A program made the position numbers and the translations under genes. From Acidovorax sp. SRB_14 (GTDB lineage: Bacteria; Pseudomonadota; Gammaproteobacteria; Burkholderiales; Burkholderiaceae_C): 64,000 nucleotides of DNA. Under the pieces are notes generated by a model, which had not been told where the DNA came from, made no database searches, and saw only the letters and a program-made list of their open reading frames with translations. The stretch lies in NCBI RefSeq assembly GCF_012932145.1, contig NZ_MWOK01000001.1, forward strand, positions 327,166-391,165, read 5' to 3'. Numbering within the stretch: the stretch's first letter is position 1; every line of letters starts with the position of its first letter. Below are positions 1 to 8,480 of this stretch, piece after piece.

Positions 1-85
1 GATCAAACACCAATGTTACACACTGACAAAGGCCCTCCCTGTGACAATCTGTTGGCGCAGACGGCCAAACGTAGAATCGCCGCAC

Positions 86-1879
86 ATGCAAGACCCCGAC
101 GCCAGCATCCCCGCCACCCCTGCGCCTGCGCAGCCCCCCCCCCCTGAGCGACTGCTTCAACGGCTCAAACGGCTGTCGATTTACTTTGGCAACCAACGCC
201 GCGCCTGGGTTTTAGCCGTGGTGGCCACCTTGGTCGGCGCCGCCACCGAGCCGCTGATGCCGGCCCTGCTCAAGCCGCTGCTGGACCGTGGATTCACGCA
301 GGGCTCGCTCGAGCTGTGGATGGTTCCGGTGGCGATCATGGGAATTTTCATGGTGCGCGGCCTCGCACAGTTCACCGGCCAGTACGCACTGACGCGCATC
401 GCCAACGAGGGCATGCTGAAGCTGCGCCAAGCCCTGTTCGAGCGCCTGCTGGCGGCCGACATGGCGCTGTTTGCGCGCCAGTCCGCCAGCACCTTGTCGA
501 ACACGGTGGTGTACGAGGTGCAGACCGGCGCGACGCTGTTGGTGCAGGCCTTGATGGGGCTGTCGCGCGACGGCTTCACACTGGTCGCGCTGCTCGGTTA
601 TCTGCTGTACCTGAACTGGCAGCTCACGCTCATCGTGGCCGTCGTCGTGCCCGGCGTGGCCTGGATCATGAAGACCCTTTCGCGGCGCCTGTACACGCTC
701 ACCAAGAGCAGCCAGCAGGCCACGGACGAACTGGCCTATGTGGTGGAAGAAAACGTGCTGGCGCACCGCATGGTGCGGCTGCACGGCGCCCAGCCCGGCC
801 AGGCCACACGCTTTGACGCGCTCAGCCGCAGCCTGCGCAAGCTCGCCATCAAGTCCACCATCGCCTCGTCGGCCATGACGCCCCTGACCCAGCTGATGGC
901 TGCGGCCGCGCTGTCGACGGTGATCTGTGTGGCGCTGTGGCAAAACCGGGCGGCAGGCACCTCCTCCGAGGTGACGGTCGGCAGCTTCGTGGCCTTCATC
1001 ACCGCGATGTTGATGCTGATCGCGCCGATTCGCCGCCTGGCCGACGTGGCCAGCCCCATCACGCGCGGCGTGGCGGCGCTGGAGCGCGGGCTGGCGCTGC
1101 TCGGCAGTGCGCCGGCGGAGACGGGTGGCAGCCATGCGCCGGCCCAGGTGCAAGGCGCCATCACGCTGCAGGACGTCAGCGTTCGCTTCAAGGACGATCA
1201 GGCCCCTGCGCTGGAGCACGTGAACCTGGTGGTACAACCCGGCGAAATCGTCGCCCTGGTCGGCCCCTCGGGGGCGGGCAAGACCACGCTGGTGAATCTG
1301 CTGCCGCGCTTTGTGGCGCCCACCTCGGGCCAGGTGCTGCTCGACGGCCATGCGCTGCCCGAATGGAAGCTGGAGACCTTGCGTGCGCAGTTCGCACTGG
1401 TCAGCCAGGATGTGGTGATGTTCAACGACAGCATTGCCGCCAACATTGCCCTGGGGGCCACGCCGGACGCGCAGCGCGTGCAGGAATGCCTGGAAGCGGC
1501 GAACCTGGCCGAGCATGTCGCGGCGCTGCCCCAGGGCATGGACACCGTGGTCGGCCACAACGCCACGCAGCTGTCGGGCGGGCAGCGCCAGCGCCTGGCG
1601 ATCGCCCGCGCGCTCTACAAGAATGCGCCCATCCTGATCCTCGACGAGGCCACCTCCGCGCTGGACACCGAATCCGAGCGGCTGGTGCAGGACGCCCTGC
1701 AGCGCCTGATGCGTGGACGCACCACGCTCGTGATTGCGCACCGGCTGTCCACCATCGAACATGCCGACCGCGTGGTGGTGATGGAGCGCGGGCACATTGC
1801 CGAGCAAGGCACGCACGCCGAACTCATGGCCAGCGGCGGCCTCTACGCCCGGCTGCAGGCCCGCCCGCCCGCACTCTGA
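86..1879 (+). CDS. msbA: Lipid A export ATP-binding/permease MsbA
   Basis: Half-size ABC exporter that flips lipid A-core across the inner membrane; it would act as a homodimer. The transmembrane domain covers about residues 30-320 of 597. The nucleotide-binding domain follows, with Walker A GPSGAGKTT near 394, signature LSGGQRQR near 496, Walker B ILILDEATSALD near 515 and the switch His in VIAHRLS near 550. I start at the ATG at 86; an in-frame GTG at 41 would add 15 Trp/Arg-rich residues unlike the family, and neither has a strong ribosome binding site. Length and motif order are normal for MsbA. No co-directional partner such as lpxK is visible, and the gene converges on the ankyrin gene 43 bases downstream. 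The family is certain; lipid A specificity is inferred. Confidence 0.88.
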   Translation: MQDPDASIPATPAPAQPPPPERLLQRLKRLSIYFGNQRRAWVLAVVATLVGAATEPLMPALLKPLLDRGFTQGSLELWMVPVAIMGIFMVRGLAQFTGQYALTRIANEGMLKLRQALFERLLAADMALFARQSASTLSNTVVYEVQTGATLLVQALMGLSRDGFTLVALLGYLLYLNWQLTLIVAVVVPGVAWIMKTLSRRLYTLTKSSQQATDELAYVVEENVLAHRMVRLHGAQPGQATRFDALSRSLRKLAIKSTIASSAMTPLTQLMAAAALSTVICVALWQNRAAGTSSEVTVGSFVAFITAMLMLIAPIRRLADVASPITRGVAALERGLALLGSAPAETGGSHAPAQVQGAITLQDVSVRFKDDQAPALEHVNLVVQPGEIVALVGPSGAGKTTLVNLLPRFVAPTSGQVLLDGHALPEWKLETLRAQFALVSQDVVMFNDSIAANIALGATPDAQRVQECLEAANLAEHVAALPQGMDTVVGHNATQLSGGQRQRLAIARALYKNAPILILDEATSALDTESERLVQDALQRLMRGRTTLVIAHRLSTIEHADRVVVMERGHIAEQGTHAELMASGGLYARLQARPPAL

Positions 1880-1922
1880 GACAGGCGCGAGGGCCAGGGG
1901 CCGCCACCGCCGTCCTGCGGCC

Positions 1923-2594
1923 TTACCACTTTCCGCTTTGGGGTTGGCGTCTGCGCACGGCGGCGGCAATGGCATCGGCCACATTGCTGCGCTGGGCGCG
2001 CAGGGCAAAGTCGGAGGCTCCCAGGCCCAGCTGGTTCTTCAGCGACGGATCGGCGCCTTCGTCGAGCAGCAGCTGCACGCCTTCGTGCGTGCCGTATTGC
2101 GCGGCCATCATCAGCGGCGTGGTGCCGTTGGGCGACTCCGCGTCGATGTAGGCATGGTGGTCCAGCAGCAGCGCCATGATGGCCACATGCTGCGCGCCCG
2201 TGCCGGCGGCGGCGTAATGCAAGGGGGTCCAGCCGGTCTTGTTGACGTCGGCGTCGCGCGCGATCAAGGCCTTGGCCGCGTCGATGTCGCCCCGGATCGC
2301 GGCCAGCATCAGCGCGCTTTCGCCCTGGGCGTTGCGCGCCTCCACATCAAGCGTCGGCGCTGCCATCAGCGCGGCGAAGGCGCGCAGCGACTGCAGCTGC
2401 AGGGCCAGCGTCAGCCCCGGCTGGCCCGTGGCATCGCGCGTGTTGGGGTCAAAGCCCCGGCGCAGCAGCGCTAGGATGGCATTGCCATCGTCGCGCCGGA
2501 TGGCCGTGAAAAAGTCTTCGAACGAACCCGCCGGCACCGCCTTCGCCAGGCCCGCCGCGGCCATGCCCAGGACGGCGCGCCGGCGCAGCGTCAT
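1923..2594 (-). CDS. Exported ankyrin-repeat protein
   Basis: 223-aa protein made mostly of about five ankyrin repeats (residues 30-205; repeat hallmarks [19 protein letters not shown] and ALMLAAIRG are visible), so a protein-binding role is likely. The N-terminus [17 protein letters not shown] has a twin-arginine-like pair followed by a hydrophobic stretch and an Ala-rich end, suggesting export, perhaps by Tat. The ATG overlaps the tatD stop by four bases, so it is the last gene of the mltG-tmk-holB-pilZ-tatD run and probably translationally coupled to tatD. The partner is unknown. The frame stays open much further upstream, but that part lies antisense-style inside tatD and is not used. Confidence 0.82.
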   Translation of the reverse strand: MTLRRRAVLGMAAAGLAKAVPAGSFEDFFTAIRRDDGNAILALLRRGFDPNTRDATGQPGLTLALQLQSLRAFAALMAAPTLDVEARNAQGESALMLAAIRGDIDAAKALIARDADVNKTGWTPLHYAAAGTGAQHVAIMALLLDHHAYIDAESPNGTTPLMMAAQYGTHEGVQLLLDEGADPSLKNQLGLGASDFALRAQRSNVADAIAAAVRRRQPQSGKW

Positions 2595-3397
2595 GCCAGC
2601 ACGCCCGCAAACAGGGCCTCGAAGTTGCGGCTGGTGGCGCTGGCCACGTCCTCCACCGCGATGCCGCGCGTCTGTGCGATCTGCTGCGCCACGAACGGCA
2701 CATACGCAGGGTTGTTGGTCTTGCCGCGGTAGGGCACGGGCGCGAGGTAGGGGCTGTCGGTTTCGATCAGCATGCGGTCCAGCGGCACAAACGCCACCAC
2801 GTCGCGCAGGTCTTGCGCATTCTTGAAGGTGATGATGCCGGAGAACGAGATGTAGTAACCCAGGTCGAGCGCGGCACGCGCCACCTGCGCCGACTCGGTG
2901 AAGCAATGGAACACGCCACCGGCACGGTTGCCCGCGCCGTCCTCGCCCTCCTCGCGCAGGATCGCCAGCGTGTCATCCGACGCGCTGCGCGTATGGATGA
3001 CCAGGGGCTTGGCACAGGCGCGCGCGGCGCGGATGTGCGTGCGAAAGCGCTCGCGCTGCCACTCCAGGTCGGCGATGCTGCGGCCGCCCTTGCGGTCTTC
3101 CATGCCGTAGTAGTCGAGGCCCGTCTCGCCAATCGCCACGACGCGCGGCAGCGCGGCACGCTCTACCAGATCCTGCACCGTGGGCTCGGTCACGCCCTCG
3201 TTGTCGGGGTGCACGCCGACCGAACACCAGAAGTTGTCGTGCGCCGTCGCCAGCGCATGCACGTCGGCAAACTCTTCTAGGGTAGTGCAGATGCACAGGG
3301 CGCGCTCCACCTGCGCCTGCGCCATGGCCTGGCGGATGGCGGGCAGCTGGCTGGCCAGTTCGGGAAAGCTGAGATGGCAGTGGGAGTCGGTGAACAT
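2591..3397 (-). CDS. tatD: TatD family metal-dependent hydrolase (DNase)
   Basis: 268-aa TIM-barrel metallo-hydrolase of the TatD/YcfH/YjjV group, acting as a cytoplasmic 3'-5' exonuclease or DNase in characterised members. The metal ligands are visible: HCH at residues 6-8, Glu of GETGLDYY near 90, and the DSPYLAP segment carrying the late Asp. An upstream in-frame TTG at 3409 would add four residues; the ATG at 3397 puts the HCH motif at the usual distance from the N-terminus. Its position after holB and pilZ matches the classical tmk-holB-ycfH order, which supports a YcfH-like assignment. An 18-base palindrome ends 30 bases upstream of this start. Confidence 0.9.
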   Translation of the reverse strand: MFTDSHCHLSFPELASQLPAIRQAMAQAQVERALCICTTLEEFADVHALATAHDNFWCSVGVHPDNEGVTEPTVQDLVERAALPRVVAIGETGLDYYGMEDRKGGRSIADLEWQRERFRTHIRAARACAKPLVIHTRSASDDTLAILREEGEDGAGNRAGGVFHCFTESAQVARAALDLGYYISFSGIITFKNAQDLRDVVAFVPLDRMLIETDSPYLAPVPYRGKTNNPAYVPFVAQQIAQTRGIAVEDVASATSRNFEALFAGVLA

Positions 3398-3426
3398 GGC
3401 TTGGGTCAAAACAAAATGCCGACCGG

Positions 3427-3448
3427 CGTGAGAACGTGTTCACGTTCT
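3427..3448. promoter_or_regulatory. Palindromic operator-like motif upstream of tatD
   Basis: The sequence CGTGAGAACGTGTTCACG (3427-3444) has CGTGA/TCACG arms around a central ACGT. An overlapping perfect 8-bp hairpin AGAACGTG/CACGTTCT spans 3431-3448. A 16/18 match lies just upstream of the glutathione-transferase start (25627-25644). It sits in the pilZ-tatD gap and could be a regulator site or a small repeat; no T-run follows, so it is not a typical terminator. Confidence 0.4.
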
Positions 3449-3479
3449 GAGCGGATCGGCACGGGGTGAAAGGCGCGCG

Positions 3480-3839
3480 TCAGATCGTCTGCGTCGGTTT
3501 GTCGGAGCCCAGCGCCGTGCCCAGGATCTCTTCGATCTTCAGCTTCAGTTGGCGCGACTTCTCATCTTTCGGAAACTGGATGCCGACGCCCTGCGTGCGG
3601 TTGCCACCGGCGCGCGCCGGCGTGACCCAGGCCACGCGGCCCGCGACCGGGTAGCGCTGCGTGTCTTCGGGCAGCGTCAGCAGCACATAGACATCGTCGC
3701 CCAACCGGTAGTCGCGCGGGGTGGGCACGAAAATGCCCCCTTCGGCAAAAAAGGGAATGTAGGCGGCATACAGGGCGGCCTTTTCCTTGATGGCCAGCTG
3801 CATGACGCTGGGACGGGGCGCGGTGGAAGGACTGCTCAT
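3480..3839 (-). CDS. pilZ: Type IV pilus assembly protein PilZ-like
   Basis: 119-aa single-domain PilZ protein. The beta-barrel region is recognisable from RDYRLGDDVYVLLTLP through GRVAWVTP to GVGIQF (about residues 40-95). There is no RxxxR c-di-GMP motif ahead of the barrel, which is how the pilus-biogenesis PilZ orthologues differ from c-di-GMP receptors. Placement directly downstream of holB is the same as in Pseudomonas and other Burkholderiales, where PilZ works with PilB and FimX-type partners. It starts at an ATG at 3839, 18 bases after the holB stop. The family is certain; the pilus role is inferred from context. Confidence 0.85.
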   Translation of the reverse strand: MSSPSTAPRPSVMQLAIKEKAALYAAYIPFFAEGGIFVPTPRDYRLGDDVYVLLTLPEDTQRYPVAGRVAWVTPARAGGNRTQGVGIQFPKDEKSRQLKLKIEEILGTALGSDKPTQTI

Positions 3840-3857
3840 GGGGTGGGAAACGCGGGG

Positions 3858-4853
3858 TTAGCGCGAGTGTAGGGTGTTTCGCGCCTGGGCCACAAGCGCC
3901 TCCAGCATCAGGCCGGCGTTGAACGGATGGTCGGCGGTGCGCGCCGCCGTGGTCAGTGCGCGCGACCAGCGCGTGAGCGGGCCGATGGCGGGCGCCGGCG
4001 GCAGATCGGCGGTCGCGAAGTAACGCGGTGCGGCGCCCACGCGCAGCGCCAGCAGATCGTGGCAGAGCTTTTGCAGTGCGTCGATGGCCTGCGCCGGGCC
4101 CTCGTCGGCCAGCGCGGTCACGTCGCCGCGCAGCATCGCCTTGGGCAACTGCGCCCAGGCCTGAGGACTGCGGCCCGAGCGCGCGAACGCCAGGGCGTCT
4201 TCGGGGCGGCCACCCGTGGCGCGCAAAAAGGCTTCTGCCGCCTCGCCGGCCACGCCCTGCGCAGCCAGCCAGTCGAGCATCTGCGCCTGTGCCGGCCACA
4301 CCATGGTGTGGCCCAGGCAGCGGCTGCGGATGGTGGGCAGCAGCTGGTGCGCGGCCTCGCTGGCGAGCACGAAGCGCACGTCGCCGGGCGGCTCCTCCAG
4401 CGTCTTGAGCAGCGCGTTGGACGTCACGGTGTTCATCTGCTCGGCCGGATAGACCAGCACCGTCTTGCCGCGCCCGCGCGCGCTGGTGCGCTGCGCAAAC
4501 TCGACGGCGTCGCGCATGGCCTCGACGCGGATCTCGCGGCTGGGCTTGCGCTTCTTGTCGTCAAGCTCGGCCTGGGCTTTCTCGGGCAGCGGCCAGCCAC
4601 GCGCCAGCATGTCGACCTCGGGCATCAGCACGCACAGGTCGGCGTGGGTGTGCACGTCGATCGCATGGCAACTGGTGCAGTGGCCGCAGGCGCCTTGTGC
4701 CGTCGGCGCCTCGCACAGCCAGGCACGCACCAGCTCCAGCGCCAGCTGGAACTGCCCAAGCCCCGACGGGCCCTGCAGCAGCCAGGCGTGGCCGCGCTGG
4801 GCCAGCAGCGTGCTGCGCTGCGCGGCGATCCATGACGCAAGCACAGCGCTCAC
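3858..4853 (-). CDS. holB: DNA polymerase III subunit delta'
   Basis: 331-aa clamp-loader subunit of the replicative polymerase. The N-terminal AAA+ domain has a degenerate P-loop (GPSGLGQFQ, lacking the usual Lys), as expected for delta', which does not hydrolyse ATP. The zinc-binding CGHCTSCH cluster near residue 55 and the sensor-like [10 protein letters not shown] segment are also visible. The start is a GTG that overlaps the tmk TGA in a GTGA arrangement, implying coupling with tmk. The helical C-terminal domain is present, so the gene is full length. Confidence 0.92.
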   Translation of the reverse strand: MSAVLASWIAAQRSTLLAQRGHAWLLQGPSGLGQFQLALELVRAWLCEAPTAQGACGHCTSCHAIDVHTHADLCVLMPEVDMLARGWPLPEKAQAELDDKKRKPSREIRVEAMRDAVEFAQRTSARGRGKTVLVYPAEQMNTVTSNALLKTLEEPPGDVRFVLASEAAHQLLPTIRSRCLGHTMVWPAQAQMLDWLAAQGVAGEAAEAFLRATGGRPEDALAFARSGRSPQAWAQLPKAMLRGDVTALADEGPAQAIDALQKLCHDLLALRVGAAPRYFATADLPPAPAIGPLTRWSRALTTAARTADHPFNAGLMLEALVAQARNTLHSR

Positions 4854-5527
4854 CTTGGGCCTCCCTGCGCTGCCACCATGATCGCCAGCCAGCCCTTGCG
4901 CACCAGGATGCTGGTCAACTGCTGCCAGACCTCGTGGCGTTCCTGCGCGGAGTCGATGCGCGCGAAGCGCTGGGGCGCGGCGGCCGCGCGGTCGGCATAG
5001 CCCTGTGCGACGCGGCGGAAGAACTCTACGGGCTCGGACTCGAAGCGGTCGGGCGCGCGCGCGGCGGCCAGGCGCTGCGCGGCCACTTCGACGGGCAGGT
5101 CAAACCAGACTGTCAGATCGGGTTCACGCATCAAATCGGGCTCTGGAGCAAGCCCGGTCTGCGCCAGGCGCTCCAGATGCGATAGCACCGCCAGATCGAA
5201 GCCGCGCCCCGCGCCCTGGTAGGCGAACGTAGCGTCGGTGAAGCGGTCGCAGAGCACGACCTCTCCGCGCGCCAGGGCAGGCTCGATGACGCAGCGCAGG
5301 TGGTCGCGCCGTGCGGCAAACACCAGCAGCGACTCGGTGAGCGCATCCATGGCGTCGTGCAGCAGCAGCGCGCGCAGCTTCTCGGCCAGCGGCGTGCCGC
5401 CGGGCTCGCGCGTGAGCGCCACCGTGCGGCCCTGGGCCCGGAAGGCCGCGGCCAGGCCCTCGATGTGCGAGGACTTGCCCGCGCCGTCGATGCCTTCGAA
5501 ACTGATGAACAGCCCTGTGGGTGCCAT
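4850..5527 (-). CDS. tmk: Thymidylate kinase
   Basis: 225-aa dTMP kinase making dTDP for DNA synthesis. Visible motifs are P-loop [11 protein letters not shown] (residues about 9-19), [13 protein letters not shown] (about 40-52) and [16 protein letters not shown] with the DR(F/Y) substrate motif (about 95-110). The ATG at 5527 puts the P-loop at the normal distance from the start; the frame is open further upstream but that would run into mltG. It lies 14 bases downstream of mltG and overlaps holB, the classical order. Confidence 0.93.
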   Translation of the reverse strand: MAPTGLFISFEGIDGAGKSSHIEGLAAAFRAQGRTVALTREPGGTPLAEKLRALLLHDAMDALTESLLVFAARRDHLRCVIEPALARGEVVLCDRFTDATFAYQGAGRGFDLAVLSHLERLAQTGLAPEPDLMREPDLTVWFDLPVEVAAQRLAAARAPDRFESEPVEFFRRVAQGYADRAAAAPQRFARIDSAQERHEVWQQLTSILVRKGWLAIMVAAQGGPR

Positions 5528-5541
5528 GTGTTGGGTTCTCT

Positions 5542-6525
5542 CTACTGCCTGCGCTGGTAGCGGTTGACGGCGCGGTTGTGCTCGTCGAGCGAGCCGCTGA
5601 AGTGGCTGCTGCCGTCGCCCCTGGCGACGAAATACAGGGCCTTGGTGCGCTCGGGCTGCACGGCGGCCAGCAGCGCGGCCTTGCCAGGCATGGCGATAGG
5701 CGTGGGCGGCAGGCCGGCACGCGTGTAGGTGTTCCACGGGGTATCGGTCTGCAGGTCCTTCTTGCGCAGATTGCCGTCGAATTTTTCGCCGAGGCCGTAG
5801 ATCACCGTCGGGTCGGTCTGCAGCAGCATGCCCACGCGCAGGCGGTTCGTGAAGACGCCGGCCACCATGCCGCGGTCGCTGGCGCGGCCGGTTTCTTTCT
5901 CGACGATGCTGGCCAGGACCAGCGCCTCGTCGGCCGACTTGAGCGGCGTGTCGCTGGCGCGCTGGCTCCATGCCGCCTCCAGGCGCCGGTCCATGGCGCG
6001 CAGGGCGCGGCGCAGCACGGCCAGGTCGCTCGACCCCTTGGCGTAGGTGTAGGTGTCAGGGAAAAAGCGCCCTTCCGCCGGGACGCCGGGGCGCTCCAGG
6101 CGCGCCATGATGTCCGCGTCGGTCAGCCCAGCGGTGTCGGGCTTGAGCGACTCCTCGCGCGCCAGCGCGGCGCGCACCTGGCGGAAGTTCCAGCCCTCGA
6201 CCAGGGTCAGCGCGCGCAGAGACTCTTCTCCGCGCACCAGCTTCTGCAGCAGGCTGTAGGGCGACGTGCCCGCAGGAATCTCGTAGTTGCCGGCCTTGAT
6301 CAGGCGGTCCTGCCCCGACAGGCGAAACCACGCATACAGCAGCCGCGCATCGACCTGCACGCCCGCGGCCTGCACGTTGCGGGCCACGCCGCGCGGTGTG
6401 GTGCCGGGCTCGATCTCCAGCTCCAGCGCCTGGCCGCCCATGGGCAGGGGGGCGTGCAGCCACCACACGGCCGCGCCGCCGAGCGCCACCGCCAAAAACA
6501 AAAACCATGCCAGAAGACGACGCAC
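5542..6525 (-). CDS. mltG: Endolytic murein transglycosylase MltG
   Basis: YceG-family lytic transglycosylase that cuts nascent peptidoglycan strands at the inner-membrane face. A single N-terminal membrane anchor ([16 protein letters not shown]) is followed by the periplasmic YceG domain with the catalytic Glu in ASIVEKETG (near residue 205) and [10 protein letters not shown] start at GTG 6525 (327 aa, weak GCAGGG upstream). An ATG pair at 6558-6561 would add 11-12 residues but sits only about 10 bases from the divergent ygfZ start, leaving no room for control signals. It is the first gene of the mltG-tmk-holB-pilZ-tatD run. Confidence 0.88.
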   Translation of the reverse strand: MRRLLAWFLFLAVALGGAAVWWLHAPLPMGGQALELEIEPGTTPRGVARNVQAAGVQVDARLLYAWFRLSGQDRLIKAGNYEIPAGTSPYSLLQKLVRGEESLRALTLVEGWNFRQVRAALAREESLKPDTAGLTDADIMARLERPGVPAEGRFFPDTYTYAKGSSDLAVLRRALRAMDRRLEAAWSQRASDTPLKSADEALVLASIVEKETGRASDRGMVAGVFTNRLRVGMLLQTDPTVIYGLGEKFDGNLRKKDLQTDTPWNTYTRAGLPPTPIAMPGKAALLAAVQPERTKALYFVARGDGSSHFSGSLDEHNRAVNRYQRRQ

Positions 6526-6570
6526 AACCCTGCAACCTGTAAGAAAGGGAGGGGGCATCATAATTCAGCC

Positions 6571-7488
6571 ATGACTGTGATCCTCGATGGCATAACCCCC
6601 TTGAACCACCTTGGCGTGATCCGCGCGGAAGGCGAAGACGCGGCCAAGTTCCTGCACGGCCAGCTCACGCAGGACTTTGCGCTGCTCGGCCTGCACGAGG
6701 CGCGCCTGGCCGCCTTCTTGTCGGCCAAGGGTCGCATGCAGGCCAGCTTCATCGGTTTCAAGCGCAGCCCGACCGAGGTGCTGCTGGTCTGCAGCCGCGA
6801 CCTGTTGGCACCCACGCTCAAGCGCATGTCGATGTTCGTGATGCGCGCCAAGGCCAGACTGAGCGACGCGACGGAAGATTTCGCGCTCTATGGCCTGGCC
6901 GGCAACGCTCTGCTTTCCATAGCTGGCAGCGCACAGCCCGCCTGGGCCAAGGCCGATTTTGGCTCTGCAACCCTGGTGCACCTGCCCGCTGCGGACGGCC
7001 AGCCCCGCGCGCTGTGGGTGGCACCCGCCGGCGAGTCCCCTCCTGCCAGCGCGGTGCTCGACCCCGCGCTCTGGGCCTGGGGCGAGGTGCGCAGCGGCGT
7101 CGCCACACTGACCGCGCCGCTGGTCGAGGCGTTCGTGCCGCAGATGCTCAACTACGAATCGGTGGGCGGTGTGAGCTTCAAGAAAGGCTGCTACCCGGGC
7201 CAGGAAGTCGTGGCGCGCAGCCAGTTCCGCGGCGCCATCAAGCGCCGCGCCTACTTGGTGCATGCGCCGGCGGCGCTCGCCGCGGGCGCCGAAGTGTTTG
7301 CGGCAGACGAGCTGGAGCAGCCCTGCGGCACCTTGGTGCAGGCCGCCCCCGCCCCGGGCGGCGGCTGGGACGCCATCGCCTCGCTGCAGATCGCGGCGGC
7401 CGAGCATGGCGGCCTGCAGGTCGGCGCCACCGATGGCGTGGCGCTCACGCTGGGCACCCTGCCCTACCCGCTGCTCGAAGACCTTTGA
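6571..7488 (+). CDS. ygfZ: tRNA-modifying/Fe-S repair protein YgfZ (folate-binding)
   Basis: 305-aa member of the GcvT-like folate-binding YgfZ/IBA57 family, which helps maintain certain Fe-S enzymes such as MiaB. The family signature Lys-Gly-Cys-Tyr-x-Gly-Gln-Glu is present as KKGCYPGQEVVAR near residue 203. The ATG at 6571 gives the normal N-terminus (HLGVIRAEGEDAAKFLHGQL); a GGGAGGGGG run lies about 12-20 bases upstream. Residues about 113-127 are encoded by a partial copy of the dispersed repeat described elsewhere. It is divergent from mltG, and an intergenic repeat copy follows its 3' end. Confidence 0.9.
   Translation: MTVILDGITPLNHLGVIRAEGEDAAKFLHGQLTQDFALLGLHEARLAAFLSAKGRMQASFIGFKRSPTEVLLVCSRDLLAPTLKRMSMFVMRAKARLSDATEDFALYGLAGNALLSIAGSAQPAWAKADFGSATLVHLPAADGQPRALWVAPAGESPPASAVLDPALWAWGEVRSGVATLTAPLVEAFVPQMLNYESVGGVSFKKGCYPGQEVVARSQFRGAIKRRAYLVHAPAALAAGAEVFAADELEQPCGTLVQAAPAPGGGWDAIASLQIAAAEHGGLQVGATDGVALTLGTLPYPLLEDL
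6909..6952 (+). repeat. Partial in-frame copy of the dispersed bipartite repeat (inside ygfZ)
   Basis: TGCTTTCCATAGCTGGCAGC begins a match to the left half (T-rich spacer then ATAGCT) followed by AGCGC; the right arm is degenerate (CCTGGGCC). It lies in frame in a poorly conserved part of ygfZ. Confidence 0.45.
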
Positions 7489-7521
7489 TGCGCCGCGCCG
7501 GCGGCGCAGAAAATTTCAATG

Positions 7522-7578
7522 AAATAGGCTTCCAGCGCTTACCCAGCAAGCGCTGACAGCTATTGCTTTAAGAGCAAT
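7522..7578 (-). repeat. Dispersed bipartite palindromic repeat, intergenic copy
   Basis: Read on the minus strand: ATTGCTCTTAAAGCAATAGC, then CAGCGCTT/AAGCGCTG arms (perfect 8 bp, 7546-7555 side and 7537-7545 side) ending in GGAAGCC. It lies between the convergent ygfZ and thioesterase-acetyltransferase genes and could act as a two-sided terminator-like hairpin, though no T-run is attached. Confidence 0.75.
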
Positions 7579-7619
7579 CGTGCCTTGCACGCGATGGCAC
7601 GGCGCGGCGCATCCTCGCC

Positions 7620-8477
7620 CTACAGCGTCCGCGCCATGGTGATATGGGCGATGCCCGCCTCTTCATAGGGATCGCCCTGCGCCGCAAAGCCGGCGCGGCG
7701 GTAAAAGCCCTCGGCGCTGCGCTGCGCGTGCAGCACGATCTGGCGGTCACCGCGCGCGCGCGCGGCTTCGACCAGCGCATCGAGCACGGCGCGCCCCACG
7801 GCGGCGCCGCGCAGCAGCGGCAGCACCGCCATGCGGCCGATGCGCGCCGCGCCATCCGCCTGGCGCACCAAGCGCCCGGTGGCCACGGGCAGGCCCAGGC
7901 GGTTGAAGGCCACGGCGTGCAGCGCGCTGGCGTCGTCGGCATCCCATTCGAGTTCGGCAGGGATGCCCTGCTCCTGCACGAACACCGCGGTGCGCAGCGG
8001 CCCGGCGTGGGCTTGCAGCTCGTCCCAGCTGCCGGTGCGGATGTCGAGCATGGGCTCCCCGGCTTCGAAGCCCTGCAGCACGCTGCGCAGCAGCTCGGGC
8101 ACGGGGCGCGGGGTTTGCGTGGTCGGGTCGGCAAACACGTACACCAGCTCGCCGCCGACCAGCAGCGTGTCGCCCCGGAAAACGCCGCCCTCGAACAACA
8201 GCGACGAGTTGCCGATGCGGCTGCAGCGCAGGCCCACGTCGATGCGCTCGTCGGCGCGGGCCGAGGCGTGGTATTCGAGCGTGGCCTTGCGCACGTACAG
8301 GTCGCCATGCAGCGCCTGCAGGCTGGCCTCGTACGGCAGCGCCAGCGCACGCCAGTAGTCGGCCATGGCGGTGTCGAAGTACATCAGGTAATGGGCATTG
8401 AAGACGATCTTCTGCATGTCCACCTCGGCCCAGCGCACGCGCATGGGGTGGAAGAAACGGAACGCTTGGCGGGCCAT
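7620..8477 (-). CDS. YbgC-type acyl-CoA thioesterase fused to GNAT acetyltransferase
   Basis: 285-aa two-domain protein. Residues 1-140 are a hotdog thioesterase of the 4-hydroxybenzoyl-CoA/YbgC type: the segment VRWAEVDMQKIVFNAHY carries the active-site Asp at residue 20. Residues about 145-285 are a GNAT domain (ElaA-like by overall look) with the acetyl-CoA loop in RMAVLPLLRGAAVGRAVL near 211-229 and the C-terminal AEGFYRRAGF strand. Both halves look intact, in one frame with no stop between. It starts three bases after the alpha/beta hydrolase stop, so the two are co-transcribed. Substrates are unknown; the fusion implies acyl-CoA-linked chemistry. Confidence 0.85.
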   Translation of the reverse strand: MARQAFRFFHPMRVRWAEVDMQKIVFNAHYLMYFDTAMADYWRALALPYEASLQALHGDLYVRKATLEYHASARADERIDVGLRCSRIGNSSLLFEGGVFRGDTLLVGGELVYVFADPTTQTPRPVPELLRSVLQGFEAGEPMLDIRTGSWDELQAHAGPLRTAVFVQEQGIPAELEWDADDASALHAVAFNRLGLPVATGRLVRQADGAARIGRMAVLPLLRGAAVGRAVLDALVEAARARGDRQIVLHAQRSAEGFYRRAGFAAQGDPYEEAGIAHITMARTL

Positions 8478-8480
8478 GGC

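Noticed and set aside
1897-1923. GGCCGC/GCGGCC hairpin between msbA and the ankyrin gene
   Set aside because: Only six pairs, 12-base loop and no T-run; not a supported terminator.
212-2008. Long open frame on the minus strand opposite msbA (about 600 codons)
   Set aside because: Arg/His/Gln-rich translation with no family resemblance, caused by high GC at third codon positions of msbA. Similar long antisense frames opposite tatD, holB, mltG, tex, the MFS genes, thiolase and rlhA were rejected for the same reason.
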